Assembly (NCBI GenBank): GCA_916613615.1
Contig: OU744726.1
Span: 69,956,764-70,020,763, forward strand
Reading direction: 5' to 3'
DNA from: Steromphala cineraria
Lineage: Eukaryota > Mollusca > Gastropoda > Trochida > Trochidae
DNA: 64,000 nt
The notes below the pieces were generated by a model. The model was given only the letters and a program-made list of their open reading frames with translations, searched no databases and was not told where the DNA came from. Positions 34,857 through 46,984 of this stretch are shown piece by piece (the stretch's first letter is position 1; the number at the start of each line of letters is the position of its first letter). Position numbers and translations under genes: made by a program.

Positions 34857-35025
34857 AAAGGGACAGTAGCACGTATTAGGGGAAATATAAGGTGATGTCA
34901 AGAAAATTAAAATAAATGGTTACAATTGAAGGACAATGTGTTCAAACTAAATGAGTCAGTATTAAATCAAATATATAGTGCAAAGTTAAATATGAAATGT
35001 TAAAAAAACGTGCTACTGCCCCTTT
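34857..35025 (+). mobile_element. MITE family M1, copy 3 (internally deleted, 169 bp)
   Basis: Both ends are preserved (AAAGGGACAGTAGCACG and CGTGCTACTGCCCCTTT) but the middle, including the ATGGCCGCC block, is gone. TTAA occurs at both edges (TTTAAAGG and CCTTTAA), a possible TTAA target. Confidence 0.85.
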
Positions 35026-35079
35026 AAGAATAGTTATGTTACACACGGACAATTGGTGTGTATTTGCTATTACTGCTAG

Positions 35080-35430
35080 ATTTGTGTGATTGACGTCCAA
35101 AGCGTAAATACATGGGCCTGTTCCCAATGTGCCTACATCCCAATGTGCCTACACTGCTATCAAAACAGAGACATGCTTGGGTGGTTTGTGTATTGGGTTC
35201 ATCCAACCTATTTGATAATGGACTATTCCACTTGAAATAAGTAATAAGAAATTTGATGGGTTTGAGAGGTTTGATAATTTAATTCATAACAATAAACAGT
35301 AACAGATACATATTACTTCACTTCATACATTTCATGACATTTCTTGCTTCTTTGAAGAAGACACACTGATACATCTGACTGCACTTAAGTATTTGTGTGA
35401 TTGACGTCCAAAGCGTAAATACATGATATT
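35080..35430 (+). repeat. Short direct repeat pair
   Basis: TTTGTGTGATTGACGTCCAA followed by AGCGTAAATACATG occurs at about 35082 and again, identically, at about 35393. The copies are separated by about 275 bp of unrelated sequence. Confidence 0.9.
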
Positions 35431-35540
35431 TGCAAAACATACACAAGCAAGTGAATAAACTTGAGCAGTATTCTTTAGGATAAAATATCATTATATGTTA
35501 CCCTTGTTTACATTTGATTACCGTTCAGGTCGGTAAGCAG

Positions 35541-35636
35541 AACTGACCATAGGTTATTTTGAGTAATGAACAGCTGGATATATCACGGAACTGACCATAG
35601 GTTATTTTGAGTAATGAACAGCTGGATATATCACGG
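35541..35636 (+). repeat. Perfect 48-bp tandem duplication
   Basis: Two adjacent copies of a unit starting AACTGACCATAGGTTATTTT and ending GGATATATCACGG, without differences, so a recent event. Confidence 0.97.
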
Positions 35637-36671
35637 GAGATTAAGGTCGACTGATCCCAGGCTGAAGAAATCATGTACATCAGTCTGACACAATTAGTTG
35701 ATTGTAAAATCAGAGCTTCTCTTCAACCTCGTCACATCCTAAATTCACTCATGTATTTTGATTGTTGTGATATTGTGGTAATTGGTTCAATTAGATTACA
35801 AAAAGGTGATACCTCTGTAATGTTATAATAAGTTTCTCACGAATGTTAACAACCAACACTCCGGGACTATGAACAGCCAAGATAATACAACTCTTATTAT
35901 AAGTTTAAACTTAAACAAAACAACGGAAATATGGTTAAATTGTCGAGAAGTTAATATCTTGACATAATTCAATATCAAATTCGATTGCATAGAACTGAAT
36001 CATTAACACTGTAAGATACTCTTATGTCAAAAGCATGATTCTTATAACTACATTTCTAATTAGCACTGTTGATCAGATATTTGAGATAATTGTAATGTTA
36101 ATTGTCATCAGATCTGTATTGAATGATATCAGGATATTGTGCTGGTATCTAATTAAAAGGTTATGGGCAATATATAACATCTATAGTCTTCAGGGTATGG
36201 CCGAGAAATATTGTGATTCACAATGAGGGTTCTAGAGTTTATTGTATATAAGAGAGGGATATTATTATCTTTATTCGTTTAAATATGATTAATTTTCTGT
36301 GGTTGTTATATTATAATACCTCACGAGCAAAGGAAAGGTTTCTCTGAATGGAGGGAATCATTGTGATGAGTTGAAAGTAACCATATCACGTATTTCCAGA
36401 CTTCTTGCCATTTCAGAGCATACAGAAAGCACAAGCACTTGATGCATGGGATGTGCTCATATACCATATATAACAAGGCTTTCCAACCGGCATTTTGATC
36501 CCGAAACATAAAAATATAAACATAATTACAACGTATTCTTTTGGTGACATCAGTTACATATCACTTATAACGTGTTTCCAAATGCCTTATCTTTCATTCG
36601 ACATTGATCTTATACATAATGCCACCTTCATGATTAGAACTAATTAGTGTTTAATTATTTCAGGCGATTTT
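35637..36671. other. Noncoding region
   Basis: AT-rich; nothing recognised. Short frames at 36035-36226 and 36321-36509 lack support. Confidence 0.35.
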
Positions 36672-36836
36672 TACGGCGTCATCGCAAGACGGAAGTGTTC
36701 AAAATATTGTCAAATGGTCGTGACCTCCTCTCCCATTGGCCCAAAAGCAGAAACAAACAATTGGTGACCAATGAAACAGGAGGTCACGACCTTTTGCTTC
36801 TATATATGGGCACTTCCGTCCTGTGATAACGCCGTA
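36672..36836. mobile_element. Hairpin MITE, 165 bp
   Basis: Begins TACGGCGTCATCGCAAGACG and ends with its imperfect inverse CGTCCTGTGATAACGCCGTA. Arms of about 70 bp also share GACGGAAGTG and GGTCGTGACCTCCT with a short central loop around 36750. Nearly the whole element would form one hairpin. It covers the C-terminal third of a 160-codon minus-strand frame (36699-37181), which is therefore unlikely to be a gene as it stands. Confidence 0.85.
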
Positions 36837-37738
36837 GAACTCGTCTGACATAATCAAACGTTTATTAGTTCTTGCCTTGTTATATATAGTATGTGAGCAA
36901 TATCCATGCCCCAAGTGCTTGTGACAGAAAGTGGTTGACGCTGTTTGTAATTGGTGGATTAATTTGTGAAGAAAGACAGCAAGCACCAGTCTGTGAGATG
37001 GGTATACTACTCGTCTTGGACTACAGTGTCCTTCAATGATAACAAAATATCTCTTCCTCTTGTCACAATGTCCAACAAAACGACCATACTGCGTTGTCAA
37101 TAAAGCTTCGATTCCTAATGATAATTTTAAGCCCAATTTAAATTTTTTATAGAAAATAATTTTTTGTAGTTTGAAACTCAATGCCGCAGGTGCGAGAATC
37201 AGTTTCTTGTTTGTATATTATAAAATTATTAAATTATTTAAGACAGACTCTTCCTTTTCACTGACAGTCACGTCGAGGGGTTCCCTTGACTGGCGTTGAC
37301 AGCACTGTGGGTTTGCTTGAGATACTTCATGTTTGTGTTTTAAAAAACATTTGTTACTTACAGGATGACCTCATCCCATAAAGAAAAGGTGTTTCTGGGT
37401 GTTTCTGATTGTTTCCGAAATTAAGGTTCCTGTCTGAACATCTATACTAAATGAGATTTGAATGTAAAGTATCTGGTTAATTGCGTCTAGACTGGTTTAG
37501 ATTGTGTTAGTGATCAGGTTATCTCGTTCCTCCAGTGTAGTATGAACTCATCAAGACTAATAGTAATACTTTGTAACATTCTCTGTCTTCCTTTATCGAT
37601 CTTTGTCCATCATCAATTTGTCATAAATTTGAAAGTCAACATATGCTGTAACATGACTTGACATGATAATACTTGATTCTGATTTGTTGATTTTAAAGAT
37701 TATCCTACATGTACATTGAATTGCAAAAAAACACCCAT
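36837..37738. other. Region with an unsupported minus-strand frame
   Basis: The part of the 160-codon minus frame outside the hairpin (36837-37181) contains GRFVGHCDKRKRYF and a histidine/cysteine-rich stretch, but resembles no family known to me and has no splice or start support. The rest is noncoding. Confidence 0.2.
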
Positions 37739-37814
37739 CGGCTAATCACCCTTAAATCGGCTAATCACCCTTAAATCGGCTAATCACCCTTAAATCGGCT
37801 AATCACCACTAAAT
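37739..37814 (+). repeat. 19-bp tandem repeat, four copies
   Basis: CGGCTAATCACCCTTAAAT repeated four times; the last copy reads CCACTAAAT. Confidence 0.95.
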
Positions 37815-37980
37815 GATACATTAAGTGTTCATTGTTCTTCCCTCATATATGCGAAACTCAAATTTGAAAGATGTGTTTGTCATTTTCTAACTTTCGTAAG
37901 CTCATAGATTCTAAAACCAAAAATTTCTATTTGCTTTAGTTTTCATGTTGTATGTAACTAAACTGTTTATACTGGCTATT

Positions 37981-37992
37981 CCCCCCCCCCCC
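37981..37992. repeat. Poly-C tract
   Basis: Twelve consecutive C residues. Confidence 0.95.
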
Positions 37993-38151
37993 ATTTTCCG
38001 CTTTGTTACATGGGCCAGGTTTCTTTCGAATGCTGTTCAAAGGGCATGACGTCATAAAAGCCAATTGCTATGAGTCACTGTTTCAATCTGGGAAGAGTTT
38101 CCGGATAAAAGCTGTTCACATTTTTGAATAACAGACAAATGTTAACGTTAC

Positions 38152-40390
38152 TTAAAGGAATATTCCAGTACGATTTCAACTTATTTCTAGCATAAGTTTG
38201 AGTTATAAAAGATATTCTCACAAATTATTATTTTTTTCTGTCAACGAGATAAGTATTTACAGAATTTTAAACCTTCGTCTTTGAGCGATGACGGTGGTCG
38301 CCATTTTATTTGAAAATGTGACGTCATCGACACAACACAAGAAATCGATGCAAGGAGCCTACATTATAAACTCCGTACATCTTTGTGCAGTGGAGTTTCC
38401 ATGATTTGACTAGTATTGCTGAATGTGTGCGCTGCGCACTTTGTTAACGTAAAACATTGTTGTGCCTACAGAACGACCCAGTCGTCGAACAGATTATTCA
38501 ACAAGCAACTACGACTAATATACGGTTTTGTCTAGAATTATTAACGATATATGAATTATCTAAAAGAACACAGAAAATAAATAAATAAATGTTTTAAAAA
38601 CGAGCAAGAGTATAATATCTTGATGTGTTCTTTGCATTTTTTTCTGATTAAAACATGGTACAAGTTTAATGTTTACCTGAAATATGTTGCCGTACTGTAT
38701 AAATACTCCTTCTTTTATCTAAAATTAACACTTTTAAAGTAGAAAACGTTGATTGAAATTTGATACATCAAACGTGCATGTCAATGATTTACCTGTTATA
38801 TACATATTATCAATCACCAAGGACGTAAATCTATTTACGTCCTTGCAATCACTAAGACTTTTGCATAGCATTTTTATATCTTTCCGAAAATGATATTAAT
38901 AACATTTTATTTTCTCAAGAATTACTACGATAGGATTTTTCAAAATCTGGTACCCTTTCACATTCAATCTCTGGATTTTTAAAAAGCCTCTATAGTCAGT
39001 TTGAAAAGGGAAAAAATAATTCAATAAACGTGTTAGAATAATTGTTTTTAAAATATATAAAAGGAAATATTCAATGTAAAGCATGCATAAATTACGTAAA
39101 TATAGTATTTTGTTAAAAAAATGAAGAGTTTAAGAGACATAAGTTGTGATTATTTGTGCATTGCTGTAATTGAAATCACATCCTTCTGTTAAATAAAAAA
39201 AATAGTTAAATAGATAAATTATTTTATTTAACAAATATGGAATTTTCAGCTTCATCAACTAAAAGCAACTAAAAGAGAAAAAACACTCGATGATATAAAG
39301 CAATTTTGTGAGTATAATATTATTTTTTATTCCTTGCTGATGAGTTGATAGATCTTTAATATTATTAAAAACACCATTCCTTACTGATCGTTTTAGTATA
39401 CTAATGGTATCTCATAATTCCATTTTAATTTCTTTACGTATTGTTTAGCTGAAATACCTTTGGAAACTAATCAACATGGTATGTGAACATAACAAGAATC
39501 GTTACAATATCATATGCCGTGCGCCTATGTGATTCGTAATCAAAATTGGTTTCGTACGGGCGACAACTAAATAAATAGAAAAATATTTTCGTCCTCAAAC
39601 AAGCCAAGATTTATATGATAAAAACGTGAATTCCATGTAAACATAGAAAATGCCATCTTTCAAATTAACCAATCGTGTTTTGATTGATATAAACAATTTC
39701 CTTTTGATTACGAAACCATATCACCATCATCGCGGATTCGCTTTTTAGGATTCGCTTCGACAAGATCACATTAGAAGGTCTATTTTTTTGAGTGATATAA
39801 TTGATAAAAAATTATTCTAAGTTACGTTTCTATTTTTTTTTAAAGCACTTATTTCAACAAAGTCATTTAACACTTTATTTCAACCTAATGAGGATGTCTC
39901 AAGCTTATAAAAATTCTAAAAAATGTCAGTGAGTGTCAGTGTTCAAACCTTGTGACGTCCGCACATGGGAGATCTTTTGAATCTGTACTGAAGTTTTGAA
40001 GCAGTCTGCTGGTCAGAAATATTTATTTATTGCTTTGGGCATCATAGAAGTATAATATTCTGGACCCGGCATGTCTTTACTGAAGTCGTGACGGTTGTTA
40101 CAGTCCAATGTTTGACCGGCCGTCACCGCCAACCATTGAATCTAACGGCGTCTCCTAATTTCGTGGTGTGTCGCTGACGTCATATTCCCGGTGTTTCTCG
40201 CTCTCGTTTACCGTTCGAGATAGCAATATGGCGCCCCCATCGATGCCGGTAAACTTGATTTTTCCCAACTTTGAATTTTTATTGCAGATTTGGTGATTTA
40301 GCTAAAAATTATTAGCCAAAGTTGAAGGATTTATCCATAAACATTGTTTTAAAAGGCTCTTTTTCATTTTTCATTGGAATATTCCTTTAA
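38152..40390. mobile_element. Possible DNA transposon with 16-bp inverted ends
   Basis: TTAAAGGAATATTCCA at 38152 is matched by TGGAATATTCCTTTAA ending at 40390. The core GGAATATTCC is itself a palindrome, so independent evidence comes only from the flanking TTAAA and the final A, which weakens the call. Both ends include TTAA, as in MITE family M1, whose copies also start TTTAAAGG. The interior has GC-richer subterminal parts, each with a TGACGTCA octamer (38319 and 40175) and a GCCATTTTA or ATGGCGCC motif, around an AT-rich centre. No transposase frame is present. Confidence 0.35.
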
Positions 40391-41035
40391 CTTAATTTAT
40401 ATCATTATGACATATTTGTCTATTTGGCAAATTTGTCAATATTGTGAGGAAATAAAATGGGGCAATATAAACCTGTTGGGGGAGGGGAAGGGTGGAATAT
40501 CCAGTCCAGTTGCTTCGCTCGCTGTTACGAAATACGTTGGTCAGTTACCATCTGAGTGCCTTAAATTATTTTTAACAGAACTTTACAGAAGCAAGGTATA
40601 AGTCACTTTTAATATGCCTGTAGAATAAAACATGATTTTGTAACTTCACATTTAAGACCGATACCATCCTGCTTTATCAGCGTATTTGATTTTATTTAGC
40701 TGCTTGAACACCCTGATGTCCTTCTAGCCAAATGCCTCGTTTCGCGACCAGGTGCTCATTCATCACTTTAGGTCCGAATATTTAAGTTACACATTGTGAA
40801 GGAAGGTGAGATACTACCTCTCTGTTAGTTTAACTGTAATTTTTTTATTATCCTGAATAAACAAATTGCACCTTTCAGCAAATAGAAGTTTGATCTGCAC
40901 AACATGTTATCCAATGAACAAGGTCAACGTAACTTTATATATCCAAATTCAACTTCGAACAGGAAATCATTTTACAATCGACCTTCTCTTCACCGTTTCA
41001 TCTACACTTGGTGTGTCAGACAAAAAATATCGAAG

Positions 41036-41097
41036 TTAGAATTGACTGCTCTGCTCCGTCTTTGATGTAAGAGTGCTGAGATCCACCTGAGGCTGCT
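41036..41097 (-). CDS. Candidate terminal exon of an unidentified minus-strand gene
   Basis: A good acceptor (TTTGTGTTTACAG, 41110-41098) precedes a short open segment. In one frame it encodes QPQVDLSTLTSKTEQSSQF and then TAA at 41038-41036, a plausible polar C-terminal tail. That frame needs a preceding exon ending in phase 1, whereas the nearest candidate exon (41606-41731) ends in phase 0, which would instead give SSLRWISALL and a later stop. So the link between the two is unresolved. A possible AATAAA on the minus strand lies near 40850. Confidence 0.25.
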
Positions 41098-41605
41098 CTG
41101 TAAACACAAAGGAAAAGTAACGCGGATTCTTATAAATAATATCTTTCAATACTGCGATTGAAGTTTTGATGGAATTAAATAAGAAAGAAAACGTTCATGT
41201 GTAATTGAGAGGAATTGGAACGAATTTTTAACATGCATTTGATGATCTTGACTTTTTAATGATAAGACTATATTTAGTTTATATTTATATTAGTTATATG
41301 ATATTTGATCCATATAAGGCTTTAATTAGTTAAAATGATTCTAAGAAACTATTCTCGTTTGTCTCTCATAAGTGTGATATTCCCTGACTCATAAAATGAT
41401 AATATTATTAATTATGGCGATTTTATTGCATGAATGGAACTCTAAGGAGATTTGAAATGTGACTAGCTTGTCATTATTAATCCAAAAGTGAAGTTGAAAT
41501 GTTATAAGAAAGGTCTATAAGTAAGAACGATCCTTGATGTATCGTGTTCATCATAACGCAATAATCAGTTGCTACACTACAATAGACAGTGTCACAGTGA
41601 CCTAC

Positions 41606-41731
41606 AGAGAAGCCCATAAACCTACACAGTCCACGCTCCCGTCTCAGATCCTCTATCTCCCTAGGCAATTCCCTCACAGCAACATTAATTATAACCCACA
41701 TCCAGTCCCCCCAGTGTCTGACCAGCTGCTT
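41606..41731 (-). CDS. Candidate internal exon, 42 codons
   Basis: On the minus strand a pyrimidine-rich tract ending GTTTTCGACCTCAG (41732 side) is followed by exactly 126 bp and then GTAGGT, a near-consensus donor. Only phase 0 stays open. The peptide runs KQLVRHWGDWMWVIINVAV then RELPREIEDLRRERGL and RFMGFS: a tryptophan-rich hydrophobic segment followed by a charged, possibly helical one, composition that AT-rich noise rarely gives. The exon stands in a GC-richer patch. A second GTAGGT 15 bp earlier is an alternative donor. I do not recognise the protein; the hydrophobic part could be membrane-associated, but it is short. The plus strand is also open here (41534-41758). Confidence 0.4.
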
Positions 41732-44374
41732 CTGAGGTCGAAAACAAACGTATGGTAATGGAACAAACGTAAGGTAATTGAACAAACATAACGTTAAGTC
41801 GTACGGTGGAAGATAGGCTGGTATCGAAAATTAAAACAAAGGCTTTTGTTTTTTTAACAATTCAATCTTGTTGTGTATAATTTTCTTGCATGATAGAAAA
41901 CTTACCTGTAGATTGTAAGCTAAACGTTGTGTAGGTCTGATTTGTGGTTAGAATTGGAAATCTTCAACGACTTTGTAGCGGGGACGATGCATATTCAATA
42001 TCTAAAAAAGAGTCAACGACTTTATAACGACATTTTATAGAGTAGTAATGCTCGAATATCGATGTTTTTCCAAAATGTAGAAAACATCGGCATATTAATG
42101 GCATCATATGTTCAAACTTGAAAGTAATTAAGTTTCAAATGACTTAATGGTTTCTTAAGAGAATTATTAATGCACAATCTAAACGATAAATGCATAACAT
42201 TTTTTTATGTATAATAATACGCCTAAAACATGTATGACAAACAACAAGATATGATTACACGAACAGTGCATCTCTTACCATTACGATACAGTAGGGAAGG
42301 ATAAAAGATTTGAGATACATTTCATTTAGAATGTAAGCAAATGCAACATTGTTATATTTGGGATGACACTTTCTGTAGCCACACGGTATTTTCATATAAC
42401 GGAGTAGAGGTATTACTAAGGTTCCTATTGCTTCTCCTCACAGTTACTGACTCCATTTCCCTGTACAAGAGTAAACAAGTTTGAAGAACATTTTCTAGTG
42501 GCTATTTCATGTTTCATATTTGATATGAGGATATATTGTGATTGTCAGTTATCATCAGATTGTTATAGGTAATGTTTTCTAATCTGCACTTGCAATTGTT
42601 AGTAGCATGCTCCAAAAATGGAATATCCTCTACTTTTTAAAAATAGTATATTATTTAGGTATCAGGAGGGTGTGGTTGCCATGATATATACATATTATAT
42701 CATCCTGTTTTGTATACGCTGACGCTCCTTTTTCGTAAGCTCGGTTACAAGGACAGGTCGCTAGGTCAATAAAATTCCCAAATTACTTCCGCTGCAAAAG
42801 GAAAAAAAGGACAACACCTTCATAGTTACATAGTATAAAGAAGGCAGGACGCTTGTACCTACCCCCATATCTTTTTTGTCAACTGCTATGCTAACGTGAC
42901 ATGCAGTCGATTAAAACTTTGTGTCAACAGATACTTGGATGATATACATGTACCTTTCGATCACCTCTTACGGAACCTACAAATACTTTATAGTTTTTTC
43001 TGCTAATCGAACAAAAGCCGATTTTAAAGCTCAAAGTATCCATCTCGGCACACATGGCTGCCAAAGCTTAACAATATTACACATATATTTATAGTGATAG
43101 TAATAGTAATGCTAATCATAGCAGCACAAAAATGCTGACGCATGATTGCGCGTTAAACGGATTACCTTGATTTTTTTCGATGGCTATTGATAGAACAGTA
43201 AGCTTAGAAGTTAATCGATGTAAAGTGAAATATGTTTCAGTACCGGTTTTCTAAACACCGAACTGTTCGATATTACTTTACACGGGCAGCAAGTTCAATA
43301 CTTTTACTACTCAATTATCAGTACTTAAAGGTTTCTGTCGACTGACTGTTTCCTATTCATGTCGTAGTTAATGACATTTCCAGTGCGGAGATGTTAATTA
43401 CAGTTCCTGGTGTTGAATTGTATTATGTTGAGTAACTGCATTACTGCATGGAAGCAACTGAATTCATTCATAGGACAAATCCTTGGATTTTTTAAATCTG
43501 ACATGACTCGATTTTATGTGCTATGGAAACCTATCAACAAACATGTTAGCAGAAGAACAAATTACATGTTTAAATGATATCTTTTTTTGTCAAATACTTC
43601 GTCCCTAGGTCGGATTTAAATAAAGTTTTAAATCTTCTTTTAACTCATTGATGTCATTCGCCAGTTTTAGATTTGAATCACGACGTATATTTCACTTCAT
43701 TAAACCAATCATCATTTCATGTCAATTTCTCACCAAATCCCTTAAATGCTCATATATATCATAATAGAAAGATGCTAAATGTGTTGCCAAGGAATTAAGA
43801 ATCTTGAAAATCTTATTGACGCATTTCTGTACATAGCGAATTTTAGCAGTGAGTTTGACACATTAATCTGAAATTTGTAAATAATTTTTGGAAAGTAATT
43901 TTGGACCATCTTGAAAATATGTTGATAATTTTGGGAAAATAATCAAGGTTCATGTTTTCACGTCTCACCAGAAGATAATTCTTTACACAATAGAAGAGTT
44001 TCCCTTTTTGATTGTGACGGTTAAAAGAGAACGAATGGTTTCTTTGTGTTAAAAATTTAACTTCAATGAAAAGGAAACTGATCTTAAGCCAAGAGAAAAA
44101 CGATTTAATATTATGACAGTTTAATGAATAATGAATGATTTATTAACTTTACATAAACCTCTGTAGACCCATAATAGAAGAGGTCAGAATTGAAATGTGA
44201 TGGCATTTGAAATTAAGAAAGAAATTTGGCTTTTGATAAAGGATTTTGCAGGCATGTGAACTTTGAATGTATAATAATACATTTTGTGACGGGTAACGGA
44301 AGTCTAAGAGAAGTCGTATTCTGATAATCGAAACAATTCCAATAGAGGATGACCTTGGTGCTCAAGAGTAAACA
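41732..44374. other. Noncoding or intronic region
   Basis: AT-rich. If the 41.6 kb exon is real, this would be its upstream intron. A plus-strand segment at 42444-42568 is open with splice-like ends but has ordinary AT-rich composition. Confidence 0.3.
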
Positions 44375-44585
44375 CTAAGCACTGGTCTTAAAGATAAATA
44401 GTCTGGAATATTGCAGTTCACAGCAATTCAGTCTCCTCGCTGTGGGGTTGCATCTTGATTTGTCAATATCATCGGATTGAAACACCTCAGTAAAAACTAT
44501 TTTACCATCAGGCATTATTGATTGCCTCAGATCATCCAAACCTGAAAGTGACAAGACGTATAAAGTGTCATGGCGGTCAGACATT

Positions 44586-44712
44586 AAAAGGGCAGGGAAT
44601 ATAAGGTGTTGTAAGGAAAATGAACATAAATGGTTCCAGTTTAAAGACAATGTATTTAAACCAAATGAAGAATTAATAAATTAAAAATTAAATGTGAAGT
44701 TCAGCCATGCGA
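44586..44712 (+). mobile_element. MITE family M1, copy 4 (5' fragment)
   Basis: Contains GGGAATATAAGGTG, AAAGACAATGTATTTAAAC and GTTCAGCCATGCGAT in the family's order, then stops at the middle of the element. The left terminus has lost the TAGCACGTTTTTA part. Confidence 0.75.
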
Positions 44713-44879
44713 TGTGAACTGAGCTATGCATAAAAACACGTCAAACATCAAAGTCATCACTTGAGACATCAAATATCAAATTTGAGATAAATCTGGGAAT
44801 TAATATTTTCAAATTTTGACCAAATGTATTTTATATTGGTATGTAACGGTGGTCAAATAACAGCGGGCTTTGTGATCTG

Positions 44880-46815
44880 TGCTCACTGTGCCTAGTCGGT
44901 TAAATCAACGTGTCACATTACTGAACAACTACCATGCAGGTGAATCATACCAAGCTGTCAACATGGCACAACTCTCTCACGTAAAGTATCTTGTGTTTTG
45001 GCACCAAAAACGATTTTCTGATTTGCTTGAGATGCTTCTGCTGTGCTTGAACGACTCTTCTTCTCTACGGGACACAGCCTGACATCACGACCTAACGTCT
45101 GTAATATGCTCTGTGATGTAAGCTCGGAAATAAAGTAATGATGAATTTTGATAGGTGAAAATGTATTTACCACTCAGATTGCATTGCCTAACATTTTTGA
45201 ATATGCTTTATTATGCTGAAATCAGTTTCAGCAGGGAATTGTTGCACAAGTCCTCTCCATACTATTAGTGTCTCGAGTTTCAGAAAGGTTAAGCCTGTCA
45301 AGCTGTCGACATGGCAAACGTCTTCCATGTAGAGTATCTACACTAAAGGTTACTAGCGTCTAGTAGTGTTGTACAGAAATTGATCCACTGCTTAGCCGGA
45401 ATTGGTTCCAAAAATGAATGAACGGCTTATGTTTGGCTTGAAAGGTAGGTAAAGCACACCAAGCTGTCAACATCGCCTCAAAAACATGGAAGATGCCCTG
45501 ATGGAATTGAATCTGTTTTCCAACTTCGCAGGAGACTTACCATAGGATCAATGCTACTGTCAAATTACGTTGTCCTCTATATCCATTTCTTGCATAGCCC
45601 TACATGTAGTTTAAGAGTGGCTATTGGAAGCAACATTCCTTTCAGTTCATCTTTATTTAGATAGCTTCGAACAATTGGATACAGGGGGATACTTATCTCT
45701 ATTATTCCTGTCATGAAGGTCACACTTCCATATGACACAACAGTCCATTTGATGATGGGACATTCATGCAGGGGAAAGGTCATTAACATTAAGATACGAC
45801 ACCATACTTCGTTTGTTCCATGGCCAGTTGCTTTCTTGTCTCGCATGAGCAAGTCAGAAGTCGCTTATTTATATCACGTTGATGATATGATATTGTGATG
45901 GTAAATAACAAAACCTTCATACAATTCATACAAGTTAATTTATGTAAGCATCCTTATGGAACTCATAGGTCAAGAGATCAAACGATCGAAAGTGATTGTA
46001 CCACAGAACAAATCAATACAAAAAAAATAAAAATTTCACATCTTAAAATAATTAAACAGTGTAGATCTTCTATATTTTCATTGACATTAGAATTAAGAAG
46101 AATTCCGACAAGCCGTTTGCTAATAAAACTCAAAAAATCCCTGACAAGAATGTATGTTAGTTTGAAGACAAACGTCGTTTACGTTTATTCATGTATTGTC
46201 CTCAGATATTTATCGTAACAAATCTTATTTTATGATGTCATTATTTCTAATGCACAGACGTCTGTACACATAAGTATGTTCTGAAAATATCATTTTTATA
46301 AACAGGTGTATTACGTACAATCACGAAGATATTGCGGAAGTGACACTCAGGTACGTAATATCCGGGTCTACATAAGCTGGAAATATACACTTGTTTCACA
46401 TTGACTTTGACTTTGTGTTAGAAAACAAACATGTGACCAAAAATAAAAATATCAACAATGTACACCACTTTGATACACAACCTTTCAGTTTGGCACCATA
46501 TCATGGCTACACTTCAGTCACAAGAGTTAAAAAGACTATTCCATAAAATTATTTCATTACACGTTACATACCAATTTATAAAAGTGGCCTGTTCTTTATG
46601 GATATCAGGACTCTTTCTCTCAAAGATATGTACATGTGTTTAACGATGCATTTTTATTTTATTGCTACGGTGGTAACGAACCACGTAAATTGTTCAGTTG
46701 ATTGCAGTGTTAAAATGAAATTTCTTGCGTTTCTAAACGTTTCTAAAACAGCGGTAAAGCACATCAAGTTGTCAACATATCAGGACTCTTGTCATGTAAA
46801 CTGTCAAGGTTAGGT
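44880..46815 (+). repeat. Cluster of related local repeats (family R2 and CAAGCTGTCAACAT blocks)
   Basis: The motif CAAGCTGTCAACATGGCA recurs at 44951, as CAAGCTGTCGACATGGCA at 45299, as CAAGCTGTCAACATCGCC at 45459 and as CAAGTTGTCAACATATCA at 46765. Three of these follow a GGTAAAGCAC- or GGTGAATCA-like stretch and two precede a GTAAAGTATC- or GTAGAGTATC-like stretch. Parts of this cluster match 28.1-28.45 kb. The repeats make the exon-like frames of this region doubtful. Confidence 0.6.
45395..45570 (+). repeat. Dispersed repeat family R2, copy at 45 kb
   Basis: CCGGAATTGGTTCCAAA to GATCAATGCTACTGTCA matches the 28.17-28.43 kb copy in order and orientation, with gaps. Confidence 0.55.
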
Positions 46816-46984
46816 GTCAGTTTCTCTGTCATTGTTACGAGGCATTTGGCTAGATGGATATCAGGGTATGTGAAGAAGCTGATGAAGCAGGATGTTAGTC
46901 GGTGTGACGTTTCCAAAACCATGGTTTATTCCACCGGCTTTTTACAGGTGACCTACAGATTTGATTTGGACCACATGCTTCTGT

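Noticed and set aside
36699..37181. 160-codon minus-strand gene
   Set aside because: Its C-terminal third is a hairpin MITE and the rest shows no family, splice or start support.
42444..42568. Plus-strand exon with CTCACAG acceptor and GTAATG donor
   Set aside because: Composition is AT-rich noise, the opposite strand is equally open, and there are no partner exons.
44981..45098. 118-bp minus-strand exon with ATTACAG acceptor and GTGAGA donor, phase-compatible with a segment at about 44551
   Set aside because: It lies inside a locally repeated family whose other copies are not open, and phase agreement has a one-in-three chance.
45577..45852. 91-codon minus frame with hydrophobic segments
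   Set aside because: No convincing acceptor or donor, and it overlaps a repeat-rich region.
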